Shown: in pieces, positions 51,000-63,832 of the stretch
How the letters are laid out: every line of letters begins with the position of its first letter
How positions within the stretch are numbered: position 1 is the first letter of the stretch
DNA from: Arthonia radiata
Lineage: Eukaryota; Ascomycota; Arthoniomycetes; Arthoniales; Arthoniaceae
Assembly: GCA_002989075.1 (NCBI GenBank)
Contig: PSQN01000001.1
Location: 465,601-529,600, forward strand
DNA: 64,000 nucleotides
Direction: 5' to 3'
Position numbers and translations under genes: made by a program
Notes under the pieces: model-generated
What the model was told of the DNA's origin: nothing
What the model saw: only the letters and a program-made list of their open reading frames with translations
Database searches by the model: none

Positions 51000-53900
51000 C
51001 CGACTAATATTCTAGTTCTAATATCGTCGAATAGTGTCTTTGTAGTTAGTTAGATTTTATTCTAGTTCTTATTAATTTTTGTATTCAGAATATCCTTTCT
51101 ACTTTATAAGATACTATCGTTTGCCTCGGTATTGTCTATAAGCTCGAATCGTTTCGACCTTATACTCGGGTTCTTAATTGTCAGAAAGGATTTCTAGGTT
51201 GGGTCGTTCTGCTTCTCGAGAGTAGGCTGGCTCTAATAGCGCTACGTAGAATATAGGATATATTCTTATTGTCTTCGGGAGTTTAAGTTTAAATGTTACC
51301 AGTCCTAATTGCTGTAAGATTTTAAATAGTTTTGTCTTAGTATAGTTAAGTTTTTTGCTTAGTTTAATAGTTTTTAAGTTTCTTATAAGCAAGTAAGCTC
51401 TTTCCCCCTCTTTTATGCTTGTGTTTAGGGTCGTTCTTGACTTATTATACTATTTCCTTGTTCGTTCGTTAATAAACTCGCTATTAGCCTTTAACTGCTA
51501 GTGTAGGGTCTTTATATTCGTTGCTATTTGTGTAGCAGTATCGTTTTCTACAGTGTTTTATAGTTGTTTGCCCTAAAGAGGGTAATAGCCGTATAAGGCA
51601 TAGAACGGTATTATTTTAGTTATATCGTTTTTTGTATCGTTGTGCGCTACTTGCGCTACTAGTAGTAATTATACCCAGTCGTTCTACTAGTAGTTAATAT
51701 ATGCCCAGAGATACTGTTTTAGTGTTTAATTTATCCGCTCTGTTTATCCGTCTGTTTGTAGATAGAACGACGTTAATATCTTTTATTTTGTCTCTAGTTG
51801 TTGTATTAGGGATATTTAAAATCGTAAGACGAATTTCTAATCTCTGTCTAAGACAATTCTTTGTGATTAACCATAGTTTGCTAGAATAATCTAAAGGAAG
51901 GTATATACTAATTATTCTAAGTTACTAGCTTCCTTGTAAGGTACGAAGTACGCGTACTTTGTTAGTTTGTCGCATATAACTAGAATAGCGTTATAAGCTA
52001 CTCCTATAAGTAAATTCTTGAAGATTAGTAACTTAGTAATAAAGTCTAGTAAGACTGTATACTATAGTCTCTTAGGCGTCTCTAGTAGTTATAGTTTACT
52101 GTATAGTAAATGCCTCGGGTGCTTAGTTCTTGCGTATACGTCGCATTTTCGGATATAATTCTCGACGTAATGTCGAATTCTTGGGATATAGTAGGTTCGT
52201 ATAATCTTTTCAATAGTATTGTCGATACCCTTGTGTCCCTTTGTTGAGTTATCGTGAAAGTTACTGATAATGTGTCGGATTAGATTCCTCGGAACGTAGA
52301 TCTTGCCTTAAAATTTGTAATAGCCCTTACTGTTTTTAGTTAGTTTTAGGTGTCGCTTCTCGTTTTCCTAGTAGATTTCAGGATCGTTCAGGATATCTAG
52401 AATTCGGCTGTCTAGTTCGATAACAAACTCTATTGTTATAGCTAATTGATTATATCTAATCTCGTTATTGTGTTCTTAGAATATCGCATGCTCGACGTGT
52501 TCTTTGTTATTAAGATAATCGGGTCGTTAGCTTAGAGCGTTAGCTTTGTTGTTCTTAGAACCCTTCTTGTAAGTAATAATAAAGTTGTATAGAGCTATAG
52601 TTTTTAACTATCTAACTTGTCTGCGGTTAAGTTTCTTTGTTGTCGTAAAATAAGTTAGGTTCTTATAATCTATATATACTATAATCGTATAGTTAGCTCC
52701 TTTTAAGTAAGCTCGCTATATTTCGAATACTACTATAATAGCTAAAAGCTCTTTGTTGTAAATGTCGTAGTTCTATTTTATAGGTAACATTTTTCTTAAG
52801 TAGAAAGCTACTGGTCTAAGCTTTCCTTCCTTATTATTTTAACTTATATATGCTCTAATTGTATAGTCTAACGCGTCTATTTCTATAATAATCGGTAAGT
52901 TAAGGTTAAATATTGCTAATACAGGCTTAATCTTAAAAGCTTCTTTAAGCTCTTTAAATACTGATTATTCTTTCTGCGTCTAAAAAAATCCTATCGATTG
53001 TTTTGTCTGTTAAGACAGTGGTGCTATAATTCGGTTAAAATTAGATATCTATCGCCTGTAGTAGTTAGCAAAACTAAGAAACTGTTGTAACTATTTTATA
53101 TTCTTTAGTGTAGGCTAAGTTAAAATAGATTAAATCTTTAAATCTTCTATTTAGAGACCGTGCTCAGTAATTATAAATCCAAGAAATTCGACGGATTGTT
53201 GATAAAACTGGGTTTTCTCGATGTCGATTCGTAAATCGGTACGCGCTAATTTTTCTAATACCTTCTTAATATGTTCCTTATGTTCTTTTAGTATACGGCT
53301 GTATACTAGGATATCGTCTAGATAAGTAGTTATAAATATGTCTAGGTAATCGCTAAGTATATTGTTAATTAGCTTCTAAAATGATGCTAGTACGTTTATT
53401 AGCTCAAAGAGTATAACGCAATACTCAAAAAGTCTGTGTCTAGTATAGAAGGCTGTTTTCTATTCTTCGTCTTTCTTTATGCAAATTAAGTTATAGGCTT
53501 CTTGTAGGTCAAACTTAGTAAACTATTGCGCGTTATACAATCGGTCTGTTATTTTGTCGATGCGTAGTAAAGGATATTAGTTTTTAATAGTTACTCTGTT
53601 TAGCTGTTTATAATCTACGCAGAGTTATAATTTACTATTCTTCTTTAGTACGAAGAGTATCGGGTATTCGGCTAGTAATGTTAATTTCTGAATAAATCTT
53701 TTCTTAAGATTCTCGTCGAAATAGTCGCAGAGCGCTTAATTTTCTGCTTCTAATAGAAAGTATATTGGACCGAATATTAGCGTCTTACTTTCTTGTAAAG
53801 GTATTGTGTAATCTTACGGTTTGTGTTCTAGGAGAGCTAAGTCTGGCTTAGCTTCTTTAAACAGGTATTAGAATTGATCGTATTTCTTAGGTATCTTAGT

Positions 53901-56596
53901 AATTAACTGAGTACTTGTTATCGTATAGAATCGTTAGCGTATAGTCGTCTCTTATTTATACTTGCGTGTAGTTAGCTATAGACGAGATACTGCGTTAGAC
54001 TTCTCTCGTAGGATATCTGAATATCGGAGTATAGTAATGCTAACCCGCGTAAGTTCTTTATCGCGCTCCTTATCCTTACTACTAAAAATAGCTTGTAGGG
54101 TATTCGTTCTATAGAACGACTCTTGTTTAGAGTACTTATACCTAGTAAAGAGGAGTTTCTTAATTCTTTAATTTACCTCTAAGTTATATTGTTACAACTA
54201 AGGTATACCTAGCACAGCGTAATGTTAGTTAATATCTACGATATTATAAGTAATTTCTTCTTAATAGTCTTTAATTATTATACCTATTGGTAAAGTCTTA
54301 TAGTCGACTCTTTCCTCTGCTCCTTAAAATTTAGACAGTACGTAGGGTAATTTCTTCTTTTATGTTTATATTTAGTACTCCTTAACGCAGCGTATTAAGA
54401 TAAAGTTGCTTATTGCGTCTAAATCGATTATAATTTTAATGTTTCTATAGTTTATTGTTGTCTAAGTGTGTAGGTGTGTTTCGTAGATAGCTAAGCTTGC
54501 GTAGAGCTAAACTTCTAGAGGGTTTAACCGTTAGACGGGCCGGTACTACTACCCTTAAAGCAGTTGGCTTAGTCTTTTTTCTATTAATTGTGTACGTTTT
54601 AGAGTATTTTAGGTACTAGAACCTATTGTCGGTTAATTTGCTATAAGAATTTCTGTGTAGAGTATCCTAGTACTGCTTTTATTATAACGTTTAGTTTATT
54701 GTTTACGATCTCTACTTTAATTATACAACTATCGCTAGTTAAAACTTGTTGTGTCTGTAGGTTGTATATTGTTAGTCGAAGATATTAGTACTAACTATAC
54801 AATTCTAGACTCCTAATAAGGTGGTCTACTAGTCGTTGTAGGTATAAGTAAATATATCCCGGAATATTGTTAATATCTCTATTAGCGCTTAACTTTCTAT
54901 TGTAGAAGGCTAACTAACAAAGTCTCTATATTATTCCTTTCTAACGGATTAGAGTTTACTCTTCCTAGTTAGTATCGTTCTCGAGCGAGAATTCTGTACT
55001 ATTAGAATCTATGTTTTTGTCTTTAAGTCGTTGTCTTGCCTATAACGCATCGTAGCTGCTATCTTGCTTAGCTTCTACGGTCTATTCTTTCTTAAATTTC
55101 CCTTAAGTTTCTAGGTAAGGTGACTTAGGTCGTCTTCGGGTAAGGCCTAGTTTTTATGTCGAACCTTGTTTTAGAGATATTGGTTTCTTTGGCTACCATT
55201 CTAACTCTACTTTATTAAATTTGTAAGTCGTGCAATCGTTATTGTAGCACACAGTTTAGAATAGTGTTTTATATAGTGTAACGGTATCTTATATCTACTA
55301 CCTTAGAATAGTGCGGCTAATGTTATTCTAATTCTATAGGTTTCGTTGTTCCTATTTTATTTGTCGTTTCTTTATTTCTTTTTATAACTTAATGTCTGTA
55401 TCCTAATTTTTGTATAAGTTAAATAAATTCTACTCGTAGTGCTTCTCGTTAAACGAAGCCTAATAAGTGTTTCTCTAGTTACAGAAGGCATTTTAGTAGA
55501 TATCCTTCTACTCCTTAGTTAGTCTAGTAACGTACTTATACCAGTTCTAAATAGTCTTCTATAGGAGATCTAATTCTTAGAGAAGACAACCCTCGGTTGG
55601 GTCCTTCTACTAGCGGTCGGAGAAGGCTGCTAGTAGTTTTATTGCCTTATCGCGACCGTTGTTCTCTTTTGTCTAAATAGTTATATTAAACTATTGTCGT
55701 AGGAGACAGGGTTTCTAAGATTAATTATTGTACCTGTTTCTGCCGATACTATTAAACTATTGTTTCTTAAAATAGTATTTCTTAACTTAATACCCTAGTT
55801 TTCCGCAATACAAGTATAGCTTATTCTTTATTCTATGTTTTTATTCCTAGTTATTTAGTTTCTCTCGAGGCTTAGTAAAATTTAACTCTATTAGATTGCC
55901 TCGGTCTTGTTATAAGTTCGCTCGATTCTTTATTTTATAGAACCTGTTAGTAGAGTTACCCTTCTTTTCTATCTATCTTTCAAAATTGCTGTCGTCGATC
56001 TTCTTTGCTCGTTATATAAAGTTATCGAGATTATTAAACTTCTCTTTACAAATATAGATTATTTTCTTAATATAATTCTTAAGTTCTTTATAAAAGGTCT
56101 CGATAAGGGGTTTCTTGTTCTATCCTGTTTAATTAGCATACTATATAAATTCGACGGCGTACCTGCTCGCTGGTCCTATTTACTTAAGGTTTCTAAGCTT
56201 CTTAATAGCGATACGTTTAGCGTCGGTCTGTTTAAAGATTTTACGAAGCTTCTTCTAAAAGAAGGTAAAGCTAGCGAAGAACTTGTCGGTATCCTTGTGC
56301 CTGCTCTTTATCGGAGTAAACAAAAAATTGTCGAAGTAGTACTCGACCTACTTATAAGCATCTCTATCTATATAAGAGGTAGCGAATAGAACTATAGTAG
56401 TATCGTTTAAAAACTAGTCTTTATAAGTTTTAAAGTATACGGCTAGGCGTATTAAGAATAAAGTAACTTTAGAACGTTTATCTAAGAAGCTTTTTTCTAT
56501 CTTAGTGTTAACGTCCGATATCTTACTCGTACTAGCTATTCTATTAGCCAACCTGTCCGCAGCGTTGCAGCTATTGGGTATCAAAGTAGTAGACAT
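51000..56596 (-). pseudogene. gag-pol remnant of element C
   Basis: The gag ATG is intact at 56596 and the first 60 codons are open. The reverse transcriptase motif YLDDILVYS is intact near 53,300-53,325, whereas A and B read YLND. A 72-codon integrase C-terminal stretch (51174-51392; IYPIFYVALLEPAYS) leads into a chromodomain (RGKRQYLIKWKGY-like, near 51,090-51,150). Many stops interrupt the rest, so no protein can be made, but this copy is the best template for recognising the family. Confidence 0.9.
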
Positions 56597-56638
56597 AAAT
56601 AATCTGCTTTCTCTACTTTTATAGCGAGTCTATTAAAG

Positions 56639-57088
56639 TATAACGCTAGTCGCTAAGAGAACCGAACTAAGGCTTACTTACCTTGTGTGCTTATCGACCT
56701 TAATAGTAGGTATCTTGTGTGCTAGAGACTAAAAGGTAGGAGAGGCGAGATAGATTACAGAAGGTGAGAGAGAATTAACTAGAGTAAATAGAAGGTAAAG
56801 TACGTTATTTAAATATAGTTAAGAAACTTATATTTAAATGTTAAGTTAATAGACTAAAGTTTATTCTAAGGTCGACTATTAGTTTAGCTATATAGTCTAA
56901 GGTATATAAGTATGTTCCTCTGTGTTCGACGGTCTCGATACTTCCTTTGTCGCGTAGTCGGGATCCTATTACGATATAGCGACGTTGTCGACGTCGCTAT
57001 GTTAGAGTTATCGGGTATGCTGTATAATGCTTCAATGAGGCTGGCTGCGCTTAGCCCTGTACTAGCCTAATATAGTAAGATCGTAACA
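56639..57088 (-). repeat. 5' LTR of element C (right on plus)
   Basis: 450 bp. The outer end GATCGTAACA is intact on plus. Confidence 0.92.
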
Positions 57089-57093
57089 ACTAC

Positions 57094-58319
57094 TTTTTAA
57101 CTAATATCTATAATAAGCTAGTAAGCTATTATTATTCTTTACTTTTTTTAGATACTATAATAATAGCTATTTAAAGATATATTTATAGTAAATATATACT
57201 AAGTAGCTATTAAGAGCTATTTATATACTACTTTATATATTATAAGTATAAATATAGATAAAGAAGGTTAAAAGTAAAGCCTAAGTAGAATATAGAAGTA
57301 TATTTATAGATAGAAAGGTAGAAAGCTTAGTATAAGTAATTAAAAGATAGATATAAGTAAAGATTAATAAAAAATAGCTGAAAGTATATATAGTATATTA
57401 AATCAAAAAGTAAGCATAAAGTATATAGAAGAAATATAATCTTAGCTATATATAATAAGTATATTATAGTAGTACTTTATATAATAAGTATACTAAGCTC
57501 TTACTAAACTATATTAATAATAAAAAATTACTATATTTTTCTTACTATAAATCTAGATACTATATATATTCCTAAGAAAGATATTATATATAGCTAGTAA
57601 GCTTTTATCTTTTAAAAGCTACTAAGTATAAGCTTACTTATAAGCCTAGTATTAATATTCTAAGTTTATAATTAATATATAGTATACCTACTAATATATA
57701 TAATTTCTAATAATATATAAATCTTAATATAGCTTATAAATTTAATAAAAAATTTATTATAAGGCTTAAAGCTATATAAATAGTTTCAAAGAACGTCTTT
57801 CTATCTTGAAGCTTTAAGTTAGCTAGCCTTAGTAAGCTATATCTACTACTCTATATATTATACTTTATCTTTATATATAGTATCTACTAATATATTAGTA
57901 GTAAGTATAAATATAAGATCTATATATATAAATATAAGCCTATAAATATACTTCTAGCTAATCTTCTATAGTAAAGATATAGGCTAAGGCCTATAATATT
58001 AATAATATAAATAAGCTAAATATTATAACTTTAGTTTTAAATATTAAGATTCTAGAGAATAAAAAGAATAAAGGATTTATACTATTACTAAAAAAGAAGT
58101 AGAAGAGTAAAAAAGTAAATATAAGCCTAAAGTTAATAAAAGTATACTATAAGAAGAAATATAATAGTAGCTACAGTAAAGAGTAAAAATTAGTTCTATA
58201 GGTATCAAGTAAAAAGAAGAGTAAGCTTAGTAGTATATTTTTATTTATTCTAAAATTAATAAATTAGCCCCTTTTAAAATTTTAATAGTCTTTATATAAT
58301 ACTACTAAGTACTATATCT
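57094..58319. other. AT-rich degenerate DNA
   Basis: About 1.2 kb between element C and repeat D copy 2. It is purine-rich in part (57,260-57,460). No readable gene or element end. Confidence 0.5.
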
Positions 58320-59102
58320 TCTTTACTAGATATAAGCTCTTATAAATTATATTTTAAACTAATAGCTTATAGCTAAGAGCTATATACTATACTTTAGTAA
58401 AAATAATAACCTTATATTTATAGACTAAGTCTTATTATATATTAATAAGAAGCTACTAGACTTAGCTATATATAAGAAGAAGAAAGAAAAGTAATAAGTA
58501 AATATATTTACTAGTAAGTATATTTAGTAAGGAATATAGTTTAGTATATAGTTAAGCTAATAATATCTATATATCTATAGTAAGGCTATAGAACTTATAG
58601 AGTAATACTTAACTTAATGCTAGAGTTTAGATAGTATATCTAAGGTATATTAGCTAGTAAAACTACTCTATATACCTTCTTATCTATCCTACTATTAGTA
58701 TATATAATAAGTTAACTACTTTAAGTACTTAATTAAGATTATATAAGACTTATACTCTAATTATATATAACCTCCTAGTATTAGTATTATACTATTAGTA
58801 CTAAAGGTCTAGACTACTTAATAGAGTATATAATATACTAAGATTTTAAAAGAACTATACTTAACTATATAATAATATTAGCTTACTTTTATATACTCTT
58901 AGAATTTAGAGTTAAATTTAACTATAGTTCTATTCTTATATATAGTAGTACTAGTAGTATATATTACTAGTAATATTTACTAATATTACTTATTTTTTTA
59001 TACTATTTTATAATAAATAACTTACTAGTTAGATGGTAGTAAGTTAATACTATAGAAAAATCATAGTAGACTTTATAAAGATCTTTATAGATAGTATATA
59101 TA
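58320..59102 (-). repeat. Repeat D copy 2 (inverted, empty site)
   Basis: Inverted copy of the sequence at 41,168-41,592 plus 48,859-49,205. At about 58,674-58,678 the sequence is continuous where copy 1 holds element B, so it represents the pre-insertion site. Confidence 0.75.
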
Positions 59103-59209
59103 ATTGAGATTAAAAGGCTATATATATCTAGTATACTCAGTTTTATAGTTCTTACTATAGTTTATATAGAAGATATAGAAGATATATTTTATGTTATACT
59201 TATAAGTAT

Positions 59210-59261
59210 TATATACTTTTATATACTATCTGTAGTATATACTTTTATATACTATCTGTAG
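59210..59261 (+). repeat. 26-bp direct repeat, two copies
   Basis: Exact tandem duplication of a unit ending ACTATCTGTAG (59210-59235, 59236-59261). Confidence 0.85.
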
Positions 59262-59894
59262 TATACACCTTAGTAGTATACTACCTACTAGTATTTCTAC
59301 TACTAACATCTAAAATAGTTCTTAATCTAAACTATATAGTTAAATACTCTTATATTATAAAGCCTTATATTAATAAAAACGTTCTTTTAGATAGTCTAGT
59401 ATTATATAGTCTTAGTTAGAAAGCTAAATACTAGTAAGCTACATATTTTTATACTTTTATATATACTATTCTTATTTTCTTAAAAGCTAGCTAAAATAAG
59501 TAGAGCTAGAGTAGAATTAGATAGTACTAGAGACTTGAAATTATAAAGACTATAGAATAAGAGCTATTAGAAGGATTTAATTAAAAGCTTTTATATATTA
59601 CTAAGCTAATATTCTTAACTACTTAATCTAGGAATATTTAAAATTGCCTAGTTAGGAACGTAGAGAGCTAGCTAGACTAAGCTTAATTTATAATTATAAT
59701 ACTACTTTCTAGCTATCTATTAATTACTCTAGATTAATACTCTATAGATAAAGTTAAAACTAAGGTATATTATAAAGAAGGTTCTTTGAATAGCTAAGTC
59801 TAGTTTTAGTTAAATTTAGTTATAGATAAAGTACCTTATTAGTAAAGTTTAATAGAGCCTATTATAAGAATTTAGTTTATAGTTAGATTAGTAC

Positions 59895-60810
59895 CTTAAA
59901 GGCTCTTTTAGAAGTTTAAAGATAGTTATAATATAGTTTTCCTAGATACTATCTATATCTAGATTAATTAAAGACTATATATCTAAGAAAGTATTTATAT
60001 TTTAATATATTTTAATTATAGTTATAGATTCTATACTAATATATATATTAATTCATCTATTTAAATATATTTGTACTAATAGACTAGTTTATATCTTATT
60101 TTATTATCTAAGTTAGTAGAAAATATAAGAGAATTATTTAAGAAAGTTTTAATTGTAGTTACAAGATTTAATTCTAGATAATCTAGATAATTTAATACTA
60201 CTGCTAAACTCTATATAAAACTATTTTAGAAAGCTACGCTAGGATTATAAGACTCTAGCTAAAAGAGAAAGTAGCTTCTAGTAATCTAAAGCTATCCTAC
60301 TAGATAGTAGCGCTAGAGTATAAACTCTTAGTTTTTTAGAATCTAGACTAAATTTTATTATAGAAACATTCTTTACTACCTAATATAGTAAATAACTAGC
60401 TACGGTAAGCTAGACTTAGAAATTATAATAAATATATAAGTTCTAGATCTTATAACTATAATCTATACTAAAACTAGATGAAAATTTAAATCTTAAGTAG
60501 ACTTAGACTAGTAGTAGATTATTAGTAAATAGTAAAGTTATAGTATAGCAATAATGTAGTAGTAAAACTAAATTAGACTTTATACTTAATAAACTATTAG
60601 TAGTAGTAACTAATATAACTAGATTATTATTATTAATTAGTACTTTAGTAGAGATAGTAGCTATAAAATTCAAATTTCTAAGTATTTCTAAATCTAATAT
60701 TATGTAGTCTTAAAACTATTTTAAAACTATTTTATTATAATCTAAATATAATATTATAATCTTATTTTACTAGTCTCTTAACCTATAGAATTAGCTATAA
60801 GATAGTATTA
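59895..60810 (+). repeat. Unclassified dispersed repeat R, copy 3
   Basis: Same orientation as copy 1, sharing GAAAGCTACGCTAGGA, ATTTAATTCTAGATAAT and ACCTATAGAATTAGCTATAA. About 35 kb from copy 1. Confidence 0.7.
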
Positions 60811-62279
60811 TTATAGATTTTAAATAAAGATAATATAGTAGAGTTAAGATAATAATTACTAAGAGGGGTTCTAGCTAAAATAATATTATTAGTATTAGTA
60901 AGAATAGTAAACTTATACTATAGACTCTAGAGAATTATCTAATAGTAGGACTATTAACTATAAAGTATATTATAAGTATCAAAGCTCTAAATTAGAGTAG
61001 TTAAGCTATAGTAGGTCTTAATAATTACTTCTAGCTAAATATATTAGGTCTCTATATTCTAAGTAGAAATTAATAAGCTAATATAGCTTAATAGGATAAT
61101 AAAGAGATTAAAATAAATCAGCTTTCTATTAGCTAGTATCTTAGCTAGATAAGAGAAAGTAGATTAAAAGATATAGTCAAAGATATTTAGATTCTACTTT
61201 ACTTAGTTAGTAGCGTTATAGTAGAATAGAATATAGAGGTAAAGTATAATATTAGTTAAAAGAATTAGAGTTAAAAGTTAGGCTTATAGAGACTTAGTTA
61301 AGATTACTAGATTAGCAGAGAGAGGTAGTATAATTATTCTTAAGCTATTAGAGGTAGTAGTATTATTTTTATTTTAGTTTTTGTATTATAACTCTAGCTA
61401 TATAGTAGTTTTATAGAATATTAGTAGTGTAGTTTACTCTTAAGTATAAATAATATTTTTAGAGATCTCTTATAGAGCCTTATTATAATAATTTAGCTAG
61501 GATTTATTTGAATAGTACTTATAGGAATATTAAATTTTTTTGAAAGTATTATAAAAACTATCTATATTATATTAGTCTTAATTATTAGAGTATCTACTCT
61601 ACTTTGTTTAAACTTTAAGTATCTTTTAGCTAAACTTTATATTAAAAATATTATCAAGTATCCACTTCTCTTTATTATGAATAATCACTAGTAAAAGCTC
61701 TAATAGAGTCTATCTAGATAAATAGTTATAAGAGGTACTATATAAAAGAAACATATAAAATATTAAATAAATATTTATACTAGTAGATAGATTAAGCTAG
61801 TAGAAGATACTATAGAACTTAGTAATCTAATAGGGCCCTATCTACTTATAGTTAAGTTTCTTACTTAGTTATCTTCTCTTAATATTCTTAGTAATAAACT
61901 TAAGCTACTTAGAAAAGTAGCTAAGTAAGGCTAGATTAAAGCTAGTAATCTTTACTTTAAGCTTATTAGAGATCTTTACCTAGAGGTCTTAAGACTAGTA
62001 GCTAATAGAGATATAGGTAGCCTAGATAAGGTACTAAAACTTAATAATAAACTTAGAAAATAGAGTATTATACTAGTAGAGATTATTATACTAAATTTTA
62101 GTGATAATGGTCTTAAAGCTATTAGTATAAATATTATTAAGAAGCTTAAAGAGTACTCTAATAGTAATAGTAGAATTATTACTAGTTATATACTTAAAGA
62201 TATAGAATACTAGATTATTCTTAGTAGTCTATATATTACTATAAATTTATCTTTAATAAGAATATAATAACTAAATCTG
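60811..62279. other. AT-rich degenerate DNA, unclassified
   Basis: About 1.5 kb. Some stretches (61,850-62,260) have a more even, coding-like texture, but every frame is interrupted and no family is recognised. Confidence 0.45.
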
Positions 62280-62332
62280 TATGGCTAGAGCCAAATTAGT
62301 TTCTAAAGGGATAATCGGCAGAGGCGTACTAG
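62280..62332. other. Short island of less-mutated sequence
   Basis: GGGATAATCGGCAGAGGCGT and neighbouring text keep GC-rich words with TG and CA, unlike the flanks. It could be a fragment of another element or of the original unique DNA. Confidence 0.4.
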
Positions 62333-62876
62333 GGCCGTATTTACCTAATTCTAAAGGTTTTTTAAATATTATATATAATATAGAGCGAACCCTATAAATC
62401 AAAGAATATTACCCTCTATAAAATTTAAATACATATCTTTTATAATTAGTATAATAAAGATATACTTAATTTTATTGATACTTTATTCTAAAAATAAGTT
62501 CAAACTCTATTAAAAGCTAAAAAATAATTACTAAGCCTATAAGGCTATATAAGGCTATATAGAGCTAAGACTTATCTATATATAATAATAGTATTCTATA
62601 TAGGAATACTATACGTAATTAAAGTCTATTATTTATTATAATAAGTATAAAAGAAAGCTTATAAAGAGAGCTCTTTACTACGGTAGATTTTATAAAAATG
62701 TAATATTATTTAAGCCGTACGTATATACGATAAGATAAATATAATAGATATAATATACGCTAAGCCTTTTGTTATATAATAGAATAGTAGAGCTACATAG
62801 AGCTAAGACTAATATATGCTAAGCTCTAATTATGTAACTATACTTCCTTTATTTCTTACTAATACTACTACTACTA

Positions 62877-63260
62877 CTTCTACTATTAGGATAATAGAAA
62901 TAATAGAGATATTAGAAATAATAGAAATAATTGAAAGAATAGAAATAATAGAAAGACTAGAAGAACTAGAAAGATAAAAGATACTAAAAATAGTAAGAAT
63001 ACTAGCAATAGTAAAAATATTAGAATAAATAGAAATACTAGAAATTATAGTAGAAATAATAGTAGAAATAGTAATAGAAATAGTAGTAGAATTAGTAGTA
63101 GAAATAATAGTAGAAATAATAGTTATAGAAAAATAGTAGAAATAATAGTTATAGAAATAATAGTAGAAATAATACTTATAGAAATGATAGTGGGAATAAT
63201 AGTATAATAAGTAGTAGAAATAATAGTAGAATTAGTAGTAGTAGAATTAGTAGTAAAAAT
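62877..63260 (+). repeat. Purine-rich imperfect tandem tract
   Basis: Dozens of variants of AGAAATAATAGT in head-to-tail order, with almost no C on the plus strand. It ends about 65 bp before a solo LTR. Confidence 0.8.
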
Positions 63261-63326
63261 AGTAAATCTAAAAGAAAAAAACCATAAAAATTATAAAAGT
63301 AATAATAACTATCTGTATTATAGTTT

Positions 63327-63832
63327 TGTTAGAAATTAACCAACTAGCTGGTTAGCCAGAACCCTCAGGGGCCCGGAGTATTGGACAGGTCCTACCAGCT
63401 GTCCCGGCCTAGAATAGAACAAGCCTTTTACCTAAAGGATCGGGCCTAGTAGCCCGGGCCTAGGACAAAAAGGAGCATTGCACGACCCGTCCTAGACAGC
63501 TGGCCCGTAGTCTAAGACAACACGGGATAGACTGAGACTAACAGTTTTAGATAGACGGAATTACCGTCTTGTGCGGTAAGTTACGGGTTATCTGGCCCCT
63601 ATCAAAAGAACAGATATCTAGTAAGTCCTGCACGGGCCGCTAGACTTAGATATATAAGCTAGGATCCCTCTAGAGGATTCTAGCTAACAAGACAGACAAC
63701 ACAACAACAGCTTCTCTTTGTTACTGAGTATTGTACCTGTAACAAGCCTAAGTATTGCACTAGTCCCAAGCTAGTCTCGTCTTCCTACTCTTTGTAGTAG
63801 TATCCTTCTTCTTCCCTGCACCCTTTCTAACA
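63327..63832 (+). mobile_element. Solo LTR, family 2, little-mutated copy
   Basis: 506 bp from TGTTAGA to TCTAACA, with the target duplication AGTTT (63322-63326, 63833-63837). It keeps GC-rich words (CCCGGGCCTAGGAC) that are mutated in the copy at 24,497. It contains the palindrome-like AACCAACTAGCTGGTT near the start and a TATA-like GATATATAAGC near 63,650, probably the LTR promoter. Confidence 0.88.

Larger units (their letters stand above)
49800..57088 (-). mobile_element. Ty3/Gypsy chromovirus copy C, full length, best preserved
   Basis: 7,289 bp in minus orientation. Two 450-bp LTRs (49800-50249, 56639-57088) and the target duplication ACTAC (49795-49799, 57089-57093). On the minus strand the polypurine tract reads AAAGAGGGGACCTTG before the 3' LTR. 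It carries fewer transitions than A or B. Confidence 0.96.

Noticed and set aside
58320-59102. Repeat D as a Fot1/Pogo DDE transposase remnant
   Set aside because: A few residues can be lined up by assuming many reversions, but that is too permissive to support a call.
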